NCBI GenBank assembly: GCA_022788185.1
Contig: JALEVV010000027.1
Span: 1-64,000 of the forward strand
Length of the DNA: 64,000 nucleotides
Direction: 5' to 3'
Origin: Spirochaetales bacterium
GTDB lineage: Bacteria; Spirochaetota; Spirochaetia; Sphaerochaetales; Sphaerochaetaceae
Shown here piece by piece: positions 1-10,034 of this stretch; within the stretch, counting starts at the first letter, position 1, and each line of letters opens with the position of its first letter. Both the position numbers and the translations under genes were made by a program. The notes beneath the pieces are model-generated. The model ran no database searches, was not told the origin of the DNA, and saw nothing but the letters and a program-made list of their open reading frames with translations.

Positions 1-2
1 GC

Positions 3-176
3 GTGAACATACAGAAGAAGGGGTACGAAATGATGACAATACCCGTGGACGGCGGGAAATCAACGCCTGTGGAGACGAACATGGTGGACGACCGTGCGAA
101 CGCACCTAAGAAGCCCAACGTCGAGAAAGCAGGAATAGTTCCTGAGAATACGACTCAGGAAGCTCCCTGCCTTTAG
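3..176 (+). CDS. 3' end of a hypothetical protein, truncated at the window edge
   Basis: Open frame from the window start: VNIQKKGYEMMTIPVDGGKSTPVETNMVDDRANAPKKPNVEKAGIVPENTTQEAPCL*, stop TAG 174-176. Not in the supplied ORF list. Confidence 0.35.
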   Translation: MNIQKKGYEMMTIPVDGGKSTPVETNMVDDRANAPKKPNVEKAGIVPENTTQEAPCL

Positions 177-186
177 GCGGGAAAGT

Positions 187-372
187 TGTCACATCCAGAT
201 TGCACAACGGATCAGCAGTGAGGAAACGGAAAGACGGGAGTATGGAAATATGCTTTCTATCGCAGATAACTACCCGAAGTATGTACTGAGAACCGATGTT
301 TTTGAAGGATGTAATTACGAGGGGATCAGGACGATGCATGTGGCAGATTTTCTGCTCAGTGAAGAATACTGA
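187..372 (+). pseudogene. C-terminal fragment of a DUF4143-type AAA ATPase
   Basis: Plus-strand frame reads CHIQIAQRISSEETERREYGNMLSIADNYPKYVLRTDVFEGCNYEGIRTMHVADFLLSEEY*, matching the usual end of this family (REyxxLxxIxDNYPKxVxxxD...GIxxxxxxDFLL). No start or ATPase domain remains. Confidence 0.65.
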
Positions 373-778
373 GATCTTACTTTTCGACCCGGATGCTCAG
401 ATAAGGAAGATATATACGTGTATCAGTAATCGGCAGAAAACCTGCTTTGGGTGGTTTCATGGGGAATAGAAACATCGCAGTTCGTTTTCACTTGCGGTGC
501 AGCCTTTCAGGAGCGAAGAGATAGCCTTTACCGATAGATTGCCATCCCTGTAATCTTTTCCGAATTTCTTCTTTACAGCCTCTGTCTGAAATTCCGCTGT
601 TCAGTCAATTATCAAAAAGGCAGGATCAATCAGAAGATCCTTATAGTCAGATCCGGCGTGGTGCATATGGTGTGCATCTCTTGCCTTATCCGCTTCTCTT
701 ACTTGGTGCACTCAGCCTAAATACTTTCCAAAGTCTGGGATTTTGTCCTCAGTTCCTTTGGGTTATTTTCTCCCGACG

Positions 779-910
779 CTAACAACGGCACCTGAAGGAA
801 GCATAAACGGGTGCAACTGCAGGATGCTCATCAATGAGCACGGAATAGAATACCCGTTCAATGAAGGGGAAAACACAATTGAATTTGTTCCCCTCAGTCA
901 AAAAGCCTGA
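779..910 (+). pseudogene. Fragment of a cupredoxin-like/heavy-metal domain protein
   Basis: Frame LTTAPEGSINGCNCRMLINEHGIEYPFNEGENTIEFVPLSQKA*; resembles the INGCNNxxxxxxYxIxxxFxxGENxIEFxP motif of cupredoxin-like domains in TauE/SafE-associated proteins. Confidence 0.45.
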
Positions 911-1252
911 AGGCTGATACCATAAGTAAGGCCATTACTTACGGATGATCAGTACTGGGGCCTGAGCTGAAACATAACAAATATCACTTTTTCCATCGGT
1001 CTGTTAATCAAACCTGTCAATGTAAGGAGGCTTAAGCGAATTACAATTCCAAAATGTTGATGTGACACGATTATCGTGTGTCGTTGCACAGGAGAAACAA
1101 AATATCAGAGCAAGCAGTGTAGAATTTTTATGTATATGCCGTAAACCGGACTATATATAATACATGACGGAACTGCAGTTGATAACAGAGGGACAGAAGT
1201 ATGAAATATCATGATATTTCCTTTAAATACTAGCAAATAACTTCAAACCTAT

Positions 1253-1281
1253 TGACTTTTTCCTCAAAAAATGGTTATTAT
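1253..1281 (+). promoter_or_regulatory. sigma70-like promoter
   Basis: TTGACT - 17 nt - TATTAT upstream of the 1430 ORF. Confidence 0.45.
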
Positions 1282-1429
1282 AGTTAGTTTTCTTTCGCAA
1301 AAAGCGGATGTCGCACCGATGGTTTTATCTGAAAAATCTCTTTACCGGATGTCCGGTCTTCTGATACCGGCAGTCATAATTATTGTTTATAGGCATTGAG
1401 TCGTCTTTCACAGATTAAGGAGAATTACC

Positions 1430-2047
1430 ATGAAGGACTATCTGATTCTGAATCCCGCACTGGATTCGCTTTCCAATGAGCACACTCTCGCGCTTTTTGT
1501 GGGAAAGGGACAGGAGCATTTTGTGGATGGCTTTCTGTCCCATTTCACGGAGTGTGTGCTGAGGACCAAAGGGCTGGAAGGAAATATCCAGCCGCTGGCA
1601 CTTGAGTATCCTCCCCCGGGATCCACGCTCATTGACTTTGAGCTTTTCTTTGATTCGCCATTCTCAGCATCGCGACTGGCTGCATTTGAAGGGCTTTTCT
1701 TCATAGACCTCTCAGCCTATGCAGGCTATGAGAATTCCCGGGAACTGAGAATGCTTCGTGATTACATCGCAGCGGAAAAGGACATTACCTTCGTCATTGC
1801 CACGGCCGGTACCGAAAGGTCTGCGGCGTTAAAGGTCTTCGAAGCGGTTTCACGGGGGCAGACTGCGGAACTGGTAACGGTCGATACAGTGGCACTGAAG
1901 GCTGATCTCGGAATCAGGAAGGGGGTGCTCACCGCAGAGGATGAGGATCTTATCGACTCGCTTTCAGGCATGATAGCTGACAGGGGCGCGGTTGAAAGCA
2001 TTATCTCTGCCGTAATGGGCAGTGCCGGAAGAGAGGTGTCACGATGA
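1430..2047 (+). CDS. Hypothetical protein upstream of the coupling protein gene
   Basis: 205-aa ORF with AAGGAG upstream of ATG; overlaps the next ORF by 4 nt. Confidence 0.75.
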   Translation: MKDYLILNPALDSLSNEHTLALFVGKGQEHFVDGFLSHFTECVLRTKGLEGNIQPLALEYPPPGSTLIDFELFFDSPFSASRLAAFEGLFFIDLSAYAGYENSRELRMLRDYIAAEKDITFVIATAGTERSAALKVFEAVSRGQTAELVTVDTVALKADLGIRKGVLTAEDEDLIDSLSGMIADRGAVESIISAVMGSAGREVSR

Positions 2048-3882
2048 GTCTTGGTTTTCAGAGTCATGTAAGCCGGAAGAGTGCGGGCTTTCAGACCGTG
2101 AACGGTTTCAGGTCAAAGCTTACGCAGGTAGATTCCAGAGCGGAAGAGTGTGATAAGGCAGGTATCGTTCTTGATGTGGGAAGGGACGGAAAGGTGTGGT
2201 GCACGCCTCCTGAGGACCATGTGTTCATCACGGGTACAACCGGGACCGGTAAGACACGCCGCCTCATCGTCCCTTCAGTCCATATGATCGCATCTGCGGG
2301 AAACTCAATGGTCATCACCGATCCCAAGGGGGAAATATACGGCATGACTGCAGGAAACCTGAAAAAGAAGGGGTATGAGATATCGGTCCTGGACTTCCGG
2401 TCTCCTGCAACAAGCACCAGGTGGAATCCGCTCGCGATAGCGGAACTCTACTGGGAAAGAGGGGATGTGGCAGGCAGGGACAGGGCACTGCTGCTGATCA
2501 GGACGATTGCGGACATGCTCTCAGCCGGTGTCGCTTCAGATCGGGACAGGTTCTGGGAAGCGACCGCAAAGTCACTCTTCACGGGCTTTGCACAGTACCT
2601 GCTGCTCCACGGTGAAAAGGGCCAGCTTTCATTTGAAGCGATTTCGGACATTGCCTTCAGTGCCTTTGACTGCGTAAGTAGCTTAAGTGATGATAACCCT
2701 GATCAAAATAATGCATCAGAGGTGAAATCAAAGGCGGGCACGTTCTGGTACTACTACCACCACCTGAGAGATGATGATCCCATAAAGAAGGCGCTTGCAC
2801 CGATGATGATTTCATCCGCGCACCAGACCTTTGAGAGCATAAGAGTTACCTTTGAGTCCATGATGGCACCCTATGTGAACCAGAAGGGGCTCTGTGACAT
2901 GATGTGCGAATCCCAGATAAGTCTGGATTCTCTTGCCAGAGACAAAAGTGCGCTCTTCATCGTGATTCCCGATGACGAGAGCACGCTCTATCCCGTCATC
3001 GATATCATGATCGATGAGCTCTATACTGTGCTTATCGATGAGGCTGACAGAAACGGAGGAAAGCTGGAAAAGGAAGTCTTCTTCCTGCTTGATGAGTTCG
3101 GAACACTGGTATCGGAGACCAGGACCATAATTCCGGGCTTTGCCTCAATGATGTCCGCCTCAAGAAGCAGGGGAATCAGGTTTGCCATAGTGTGTCAGTC
3201 AGTCATGCAGCTGGTAAAGGCTTATGGCGACATGGCTGCCGTGATAATGGAAAACTGCCGCACCTGGGCAGTGCTTGCCAGCAGAAGCCATGAGCTCACG
3301 CTCATGCTTCAGAGGGCAGCAGGAGTGAGGGTGAGCGAGTTCTCGGGAAAGGAGATGCAGCTCTTTTCAGAAGCGGACTTAAGACAGCTTCAGCTGGGAG
3401 AAGTCCTTATCCTCAATGATAACGGCCCGTATCTCGGTCATATCATTGATATCTCCGAATACGGCTTTGATGAGGAAGCCTTTGAGAAGGTTCCTCAGAT
3501 TAACGTCGGCAGAAAGAAGCAGATGAAGAATAAGAAGTTCAGGTGGTATCCCGGACATGGGAATGTATCTGCTGAGAGAGAGGAATCGAACGAGAGTGTT
3601 CAGATAGCTGCGGATATATCATATGATTATCATCTTGGCTCCGCCCTCAGGGATGCCTTCATTGCAATCATGCTGTCTCAGGATGTGAATGAGAATAGGG
3701 ATGCACTCCTGAAGCGGACCCGGGATGCAGTCAATAAGTTCGCCATGCAGCCTGCGCTGAAGCCCTATATGGATACCTTCTACAGAGCATACAGGCACAT
3801 CGGTATGATGAGAGACGACGTCCTGGAAAAGTCGAGACTGCTGTACATTGATCCGATTGACGATGACTCAATTCCCTTCTGA
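2044..3882 (+). CDS. Type IV secretion/conjugation coupling protein, VirD4/TraG family ATPase
   Basis: Walker A GTTGTGKTRR, DPKGE motif, Walker B-like FFLLDEFGTL, VCQS motif. Confidence 0.88.
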   Translation: MSLGFQSHVSRKSAGFQTVNGFRSKLTQVDSRAEECDKAGIVLDVGRDGKVWCTPPEDHVFITGTTGTGKTRRLIVPSVHMIASAGNSMVITDPKGEIYGMTAGNLKKKGYEISVLDFRSPATSTRWNPLAIAELYWERGDVAGRDRALLLIRTIADMLSAGVASDRDRFWEATAKSLFTGFAQYLLLHGEKGQLSFEAISDIAFSAFDCVSSLSDDNPDQNNASEVKSKAGTFWYYYHHLRDDDPIKKALAPMMISSAHQTFESIRVTFESMMAPYVNQKGLCDMMCESQISLDSLARDKSALFIVIPDDESTLYPVIDIMIDELYTVLIDEADRNGGKLEKEVFFLLDEFGTLVSETRTIIPGFASMMSASRSRGIRFAIVCQSVMQLVKAYGDMAAVIMENCRTWAVLASRSHELTLMLQRAAGVRVSEFSGKEMQLFSEADLRQLQLGEVLILNDNGPYLGHIIDISEYGFDEEAFEKVPQINVGRKKQMKNKKFRWYPGHGNVSAEREESNESVQIAADISYDYHLGSALRDAFIAIMLSQDVNENRDALLKRTRDAVNKFAMQPALKPYMDTFYRAYRHIGMMRDDVLEKSRLLYIDPIDDDSIPF

Positions 3883-4034
3883 AGAAGGGTACATGTCCGC
3901 TCCGGAAAGGAGCGTGATGACCTTTGCCTTTGCGTCATCCGTGAAACCGCTGAAAGAGAAATAAACATCAGATGCATTAAGTATTAGAATGGAGGATATC
4001 GGAATATGGGAAATACAGGAAGCTGGATATCATT

Positions 4035-4477
4035 TTGACGGAAGAACAGAGGAGTTCCCTTGAAATGATAGTAAGAGAAGGCATGGGCTCCGCAATGGAG
4101 ATAAGGCGTGCCAACGTCATCCTCATGGTTGACGGATCACTTGACAAAGGGATGAAGGATGTCGATGTGGCCAAGGCCCTTGGCATCACCCCCAGGCAGT
4201 CCACAACATCAAGGCCAGATTCATTGACAGCACGGCAGGACATGGGGAAGAAGTGGCAGGAAAGGCTGGGAATGCAGTGAAAAGAAAGGAGAGGAATACT
4301 CCTCCTATTCCGCCGAAGTGTACAGGCGATGTGGAGGCGAGGATAATAGCGCTTGCCTGCTCTGAGCCCCCGGAAGGGAGATCGAAATGGACGCTGAGGC
4401 TTCTTTCCGAAAAGTCCGTGGAGCTGAAGATAATAGACTCCATATCCCATATGCAGGTGGGAAGGATACTAAAATAA
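4035..4477 (+). pseudogene. Degenerate IS630-like transposase, N-terminal HTH part
   Basis: Two out-of-frame ORFs (4035-4280, 4253-4477) with IS630-like N-terminal sequence (RRANVILMVDGS...DVAKALGITPRQ; EARIIALACSEPPEGRSKWTLRLLSEKSVE); no DDE domain. Confidence 0.7.
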
Positions 4478-4478
4478 T

Positions 4479-4497
4479 AGCGGGTGTCTCACCCGCT
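4479..4497 (+). other. Perfect hairpin
   Basis: AGCGGGTG-TCT-CACCCGCT just after the IS630-like remnant. Confidence 0.5.
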
Positions 4498-4727
4498 CTT
4501 GAGGGGGACCCGGGTCTACCGACCAGCCCCTAACTGGTTATCCAGCTATCTATAATATAGATGAACGAGATATAAAATCAATGTATATTAATTGGGATAA
4601 TTGAAAGTATTATAGCTTCTATTGTAGAAATAGTCGAATTATGGCTATATCAATCAAACCGACTCTCGAACACTTCTTTCTTCTTTAATAGTTCATTAAC
4701 TGGCATCTCAGCAGTTTCCGCATCATC

Positions 4728-5683
4728 GTGGAGTCCTGCGTAATAGATGCGGGATACGGCACCGGAAGCAACATAAACTTCTTCTATGACGGCTCCCACA
4801 ATCTTAAGGTAGGCTATATCACCAGGGTGAAGTCCTGTGACGCAAACCTCAAGTCCATGATAGAGAAAGAGTTGCCCACTCTTGACAGCAGGGAGAATTT
4901 CGTCAGGTACTGCGACAGGTACCTCTTCATAAAGAGGCAGAAGGTCTGTGTGGGGTCGAAAAAGGACCAGCCTGCATGGCTATACCTGGGAATGGATCTG
5001 GAGAGGCTCAACGACGAGCAGAGGAAACTCTTCAGGAAGGCATCGAAGGAGAAGCTTACCGATGACGAGGTGTTCGATGCAATGGAGGGCGAAGGGTTGT
5101 TTGCGGTACTGTCCGGCAATGAATACTCAATAGATGAAATCTTTCCGGCATACTACCAGAGGCAGGCCGCAGAGCAGGTGTTTGACTTCGCCAGGAACTA
5201 CACCTAGCTCGTTCCTCTGAGGATACACAACGAGAACACCTTCAGGGGGCATGTCCTTCTTTCATACAACGCCACCTGCGTCGTGAAGATGATCCACATG
5301 AAGATGGGAAAGGAGGGATATATTTTCGGTTCATCGCTTTCGGTACTCAGGAACCTCAAGTGCACAGCATACACCTCAAAGCTGATAACCGATGTGCCCC
5401 CAAATGCCATAAACGACATATACAGACTTTTCGGCATAGGCCATAGACTTCACCTCCGAAGGCGGTCTTATTCTTGAGTCTGAACGAAAGAAGGAAAAGG
5501 GACGTAAAGCAGCAGCCGGCAACAAGGATGTGCCCAAGAGGAAGCCAGGACGCCCCAAAGGAAGCCTCAACAGGAAGACGCTTGCAAGGATGAGACTGGA
5601 GGCGGAAAACGCTCCTGAAAAGAGGAGGCCGAGGAGACCGAAAGGGTCGAAGAACAAGAAAGCGCAGGATACTGGTAATTGAT
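4728..5683 (+). pseudogene. Degenerate IS1634/IS4-superfamily transposase
   Basis: 4728-5207 (FDGSHNLKVGYI...YYQRQAAEQVFDFARNYT) continues in frame after TAG 5205-5207 as LVPLRIHNENTFRGHVLLSYNATC; a frameshift near 5450-5480 leads to a Lys-rich tail with two RPKGS motifs ending near 5683. Confidence 0.75.
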
Positions 5684-5751
5684 TCACATCATCCTCATTA
5701 TGCTTGAAGTTGTGTGCTTATAAAAAACGCTCGGGAATTAGAGATTATCGG

Positions 5752-5770
5752 AAAAGCCGTCGGGCTTTTT
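5752..5770 (+). terminator. Possible rho-independent terminator
   Basis: AAAAGCC...GGCTTTTT hairpin with U-run after the transposase remnant. Confidence 0.4.
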
Positions 5771-6011
5771 ACGATATGCCGAATAAGGTCACCGACAGTA
5801 ACGGGTGAATCAGCTCCGTTTATTATTTCTTTATCCGGACCTGATGTTATCAAAATACTGATAGTCTGATCGTAAGCAGTGAAATCATAATCAGATTATT
5901 CTGTCAGTGTGCAATTCCGGAGAAAATGGGTATTATGTTATCAGAAATATTTAATTGCCCATTATTCGGAAAAGATTGTATATATTCCGTATTTGGAGTA
6001 AAATTATTTTC

Positions 6012-6896
6012 ATGAAATATATCGGAGTCAAAGAAGCAGCTAAGAAATGGGGTATATCGGACAGAAGGGTCAGAATCCTCTGTGAGGATGGAAGAGTGGA
6101 GGGTGCGATCAAGCTTGAATGGTCGTGGACGATCCCGGCAGATGCACCCAAGCCGTTCGACGGCAGGGTCATGAGACCTTTCAAGAACTACAGCGTCAGA
6201 CTCGGTACGATCGACATCAATACGCTTGAGAGTCTGAAGGCATCAGAAGTGCCTGACAGGGAAAGTGAGCTGTACGGGCGTCTCATCGAGAACACGCTCT
6301 TCCTTGCGCTTTCACTCGGACATAGGAAATACGATGCAAAGGATGTGAGAACGATTCTGAGCGGCAGGGTGATCTCATCATACCCGCTCTCCGAACACCT
6401 GCTTTATTCCAACTTCCGCTCCCTTCTGAAAAGGGAGGAAGTGAACACGCTTCCCTGGGATTCGAAGAGGGTGCTTGCACTCAACAGGTCATTCCTGCAG
6501 GGTGTGGATGATGCTGGCGGCGGCATATACAGGGATGGCTTTGCGGAAGGCTGGACCGGGGAAGGGGAGAGACTGAAGGTGTCCCTTCAGATGGAAACTC
6601 TTTTCATGCAGTTCGAAAGGGACTGGAAGGCTGTCCATCCGGTTTTCAAGGCAGTGCTCATGTTCGGGGAAACGATGAAGATAAAGCCGTTTGAGGAATA
6701 CAACGAGGAGTTCGCACTCCTCCTGCTTTCAGCCATGATCGTGTCATACGGATACCTTCCTCCCGCCTTCGATCCCTCCATGGCCGATGAGATCAACGCG
6801 GCCCTCTCGCTGGCCCTGAGAAGGGGCTCCTATCAGGATCTTGCGAGAATCGTGGAAAGATCGATGATAACGGGTTATCATATGAGTCATGTATGA
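6012..6896 (+). CDS. HTH domain protein with a degenerate Fic-like domain
   Basis: MKYIGVKEAAKKWGISDRRVRILCEDGRVEGA HTH, then Fic-like order: IENTLF...VRTILSGR, LNRSFLQG...GGIYRDGF, and KIKPFEEYNEEFALLLLSAMIVSYGYLPPAF in place of HPFxDGNGRxxR. ORF track start is 5955; 6012 is preferred. Confidence 0.6.
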   Translation: MKYIGVKEAAKKWGISDRRVRILCEDGRVEGAIKLEWSWTIPADAPKPFDGRVMRPFKNYSVRLGTIDINTLESLKASEVPDRESELYGRLIENTLFLALSLGHRKYDAKDVRTILSGRVISSYPLSEHLLYSNFRSLLKREEVNTLPWDSKRVLALNRSFLQGVDDAGGGIYRDGFAEGWTGEGERLKVSLQMETLFMQFERDWKAVHPVFKAVLMFGETMKIKPFEEYNEEFALLLLSAMIVSYGYLPPAFDPSMADEINAALSLALRRGSYQDLARIVERSMITGYHMSHV

Positions 6897-8436
6897 TATT
6901 GTCATAAAGGGCGGCATCATAACGGATGGAACAGGGGGTGAACCCTTCGTCTCTGATGTCGCCGTAAAGGATGGAAGGATTGTGAGTGTTTCCCGCTCAA
7001 TAGACGGAAAAGCACTTAATGCCATAGCTGCAGAAGGGCTTCATGTGACGCCCGGCTTTATAGACTTTCACTGCCACAGTGAGGTTTACGGTCTTAAGGA
7101 CCCTTACATGAAGCACCGCATAGGACAGGGAATTACCACCGACCTCTGCGGTAACTGCGGAATAGGGCTTTTCCCTGCAAATGAGTATAAGGATTGGCTC
7201 TATCCCCTGAACAACGATGTACTCGGTCACTATGATTCGTACACCTGGAGTGATTTCGCCTCCTACCGGAAGCTCCTTGAGGGCAGGATGGGAATAAACC
7301 AGGCCTATCTTGTTTCCCATGCACCGCTGCGCGTGGCCGTGCTTGGACCTGAGTGCGGACGGGCTGCGGATGAAAATGAGATAAAGGCAATGTGCGCCCT
7401 GCTGGAAACCGCCCTTGACCAGGGGTGTAAGGGACTTTCCTCAGGACTCTACTACTCACCGTGCTCATCTGCCCGCCGGGATGAGCTTCTTGCCCTGTTA
7501 AAGACAGTTGCTTCCAGGGATAAGCTATTCTGTGTCCACCACAGAATAGAAGGTCCCGGAATAATAGGTTCGATCAGGGAAGTGCTGGAGCTTGCCCTTG
7601 AAACGGGAGTGCGCCTTGAAATAAGCCATCTGAAGATAATCGGAAAGAAGTACGGCTATCTTCTTGATGACATATTTGCGCTCATTGATGAATACATCGG
7701 TAAAGGCGTAAGGGTAAAGTTTGACCAGTATCCCTACCACTATGGATCGACGTCGCTTTTCTCCCTGCTCCCGGCGCATGTGCTGGCCCTTTCAAGACGC
7801 GAACAGGAAAGAGTGCTTAAGGATGAAGCAAAGCGAAGGCTCATAAAGGATGAAATGCTCCATCCAGACGGATGGGAGAGTCTCTATCCCGTCGTCGGAC
7901 CCGACGACATCTCGATCCTTGCCCTGGACCATACGAAAGCCTATGACGGCATGTCACTTTCCGAAGTGGGCAGAATGCTGGGAAAGGATCCGCTGGATGC
8001 GATGCTGGACCTCCTTTCCGATGAGGACGGGGCAGCCGTGATGATCGACATAACTGAAAGCGAGGATACGCTGAGAAGGATACTCGCACACCCGTTAATG
8101 TGCTTCGGAACAGACTCACTCTATTCCACACCCGATCCCCATCCAAGGAGCTTCTCGGCATCAATTCACCTGCTTGAGGATTATGTGCTGAGGGATAATG
8201 TGATATCATTTCCTGAAGCGATCAGGAAGATGACACATGAATGCGCCTCGAGACTTGGCCTCGATGACCTGGGCCTCATTAAGGAAGGTTGCCGCGCAGA
8301 CATCTGCCTCCTTGATCTGAAGAACCTTCACGCGGATGTGAAGCGGAACCGCGGCCTTGAATACGTCATAGTGAACGGCAGTGTTGCATATGAAAAAGGA
8401 GTGTACAAAGACACTCTGACAGGAGAGATAAAATGA
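6889..8436 (+). CDS. N-acyl-D-amino-acid deacylase/amidohydrolase family protein
   Basis: DIVIKGGIITDGTG, GFIDFHCHSE metal site, GITTDLCGNCGIG. Confidence 0.85.
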   Translation: MYDIVIKGGIITDGTGGEPFVSDVAVKDGRIVSVSRSIDGKALNAIAAEGLHVTPGFIDFHCHSEVYGLKDPYMKHRIGQGITTDLCGNCGIGLFPANEYKDWLYPLNNDVLGHYDSYTWSDFASYRKLLEGRMGINQAYLVSHAPLRVAVLGPECGRAADENEIKAMCALLETALDQGCKGLSSGLYYSPCSSARRDELLALLKTVASRDKLFCVHHRIEGPGIIGSIREVLELALETGVRLEISHLKIIGKKYGYLLDDIFALIDEYIGKGVRVKFDQYPYHYGSTSLFSLLPAHVLALSRREQERVLKDEAKRRLIKDEMLHPDGWESLYPVVGPDDISILALDHTKAYDGMSLSEVGRMLGKDPLDAMLDLLSDEDGAAVMIDITESEDTLRRILAHPLMCFGTDSLYSTPDPHPRSFSASIHLLEDYVLRDNVISFPEAIRKMTHECASRLGLDDLGLIKEGCRADICLLDLKNLHADVKRNRGLEYVIVNGSVAYEKGVYKDTLTGEIK

Positions 8437-9008
8437 GACTGTATATTTTTGACATGGGCGGAGTGCTCCTGAAGAACTTCCACACCCTTCCTGAGATGGC
8501 AGGCAAAATGGGAATAAGCATTGATGAAATGAATGCGGACTGGGAGCTCTATGCACGCCCGCTCATGGAAGGCTACATGAGCGTCTGGGATTACTACGAC
8601 CATCTCAGGACCCACTTCGGATATACTCCGGAAGGTGATTTCTTCAAAGACACCTTCCACCCTACCAGAAACGAAGTGATGATTGACATCGCTTCGCGCC
8701 TTAAGGCAAAGGGCAATAAGGTCGTCATCGGATCAAATACATTCGCACCCCACTGGCCCATCATCGATAAGCTCGGCTACAGGGATGCCTTTACCGGCTT
8801 CTATGCATCCCATGAGATACACTTGATCAAGCCCGATAAGGAGTTCTGGCAGTACATCATGGAAAAGGAAGGGGAAACACCTGAGAACACCACCTTCATC
8901 GATGACTACGTTGAGAACATCGAAGGGGCAAAAGCGCTGGGAATCGAGTGCTTCAACTACACAGGGGACGATAAGGCACTTCTTGAGTTCTTCTCCGGAA
9001 GGATATGA
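8433..9008 (+). CDS. HAD-superfamily hydrolase
   Basis: IFDMGGVLLK N-terminal motif, VVIGSNT, KPDKEFW, FIDDYVENIEGAKALGI; 4-nt overlap with the upstream gene. Confidence 0.8.
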   Translation: MRLYIFDMGGVLLKNFHTLPEMAGKMGISIDEMNADWELYARPLMEGYMSVWDYYDHLRTHFGYTPEGDFFKDTFHPTRNEVMIDIASRLKAKGNKVVIGSNTFAPHWPIIDKLGYRDAFTGFYASHEIHLIKPDKEFWQYIMEKEGETPENTTFIDDYVENIEGAKALGIECFNYTGDDKALLEFFSGRI

Positions 9009-9646
9009 TAAGGGACATCATAAACTTCGGCACTGAGGGTGGATTATCAGTCTTCCAGATCGCCGAAGTGCGTGACAGGGCCATGCTGGAGGAGGAAGTA
9101 AGACTCATAAAGACTCTTACGGACATCCCATTTTATCTCACTGCATTGCTGACTGACGACTGGAACAATGATCTCACTCCCTGGAAAGCCGAAGGTGTCC
9201 ATAACAGCGGCTCCTTCGGGGATAGGGCCCCTGATACCCTGTCCATCCTGCTTGAGCAAGCGGGAAAAAGGGAAGGAGAGAAGATCATTGCGGGCTACTC
9301 CCTCTCAGGGCTTTTCGCCCTCTGGACTTCCTTTCAGACCGATATCTTCAGACGTGCAGTGGCATGTTCCCCCTCCGTGTGGTACCCTGGCTTTCAGGAG
9401 TATGCCAAAAGCAGAAAACTGCTTGCTTCTCATGTATATCTCTCAATCGGGGACAGGGAAGGCTTTGCCAGAAACCCCATACTCAGGAACGTTGATGTCA
9501 GACTCAAGGAAATTGCGGAACACCTTGGTCCCGACAGGGCATTCTTCGAGTACAACAGCGGAAACCACTTTTCCGATGTGCCTCTGAGAGTCGCCAGGGG
9601 AATAGCGTGGGAAGCGGAAAGGGCTTGGAAAAACTTTCCTGAATAA
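9005..9646 (+). CDS. Alpha/beta hydrolase, putative esterase
   Basis: GYSLSG nucleophile elbow, SPSVWYPG, late His (NSGNHFSDV); 4-nt overlap with the upstream gene. Confidence 0.72.
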   Translation: MIRDIINFGTEGGLSVFQIAEVRDRAMLEEEVRLIKTLTDIPFYLTALLTDDWNNDLTPWKAEGVHNSGSFGDRAPDTLSILLEQAGKREGEKIIAGYSLSGLFALWTSFQTDIFRRAVACSPSVWYPGFQEYAKSRKLLASHVYLSIGDREGFARNPILRNVDVRLKEIAEHLGPDRAFFEYNSGNHFSDVPLRVARGIAWEAERAWKNFPE

Positions 9647-10034
9647 TTGTCATTACAAATTTTAAGATATTTATATATTCCGGTTATAAATAGATATGAT
9701 ATCAATTGGTCCGGAGTCAATAAGATGAGTTCTCATGATGACTTATACCGTAACGCTAACGGTAGTGGGTGAGGATTTCACTGAAATGACTGATAAAACA
9801 GCTCCCTGGGAAATACTCAGGAGTAAGACCTTGAACACATCCCCAAAGTGCCCTCAGCATGAGTATGCTGCCCCGGAATGTCGTAAGTCATCTTTTTTCA
9901 TACCCCTGCTTTGTCCGTCCAGACAGGTAAGCCTGATGATCCTGATTCGTAACTTGTGATCTACTTAAATAGCAGCAGGATGCAATTGAACGCCTCCATG
10001 ACAGTAACCGTGAGAGATGGACCGTGCCGGGTGT

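Noticed and set aside
106-339. Minus-strand 77-aa ORF
   Set aside because: Antisense to a plus-strand frame with clear protein-family sequence (EYGNMLSIADNYPKYV), so treated as spurious.
3977-4450. Minus-strand ORF of 157 aa over the IS630-like region
   Set aside because: Antisense to transposase-like plus-strand frames; no recognisable protein features.
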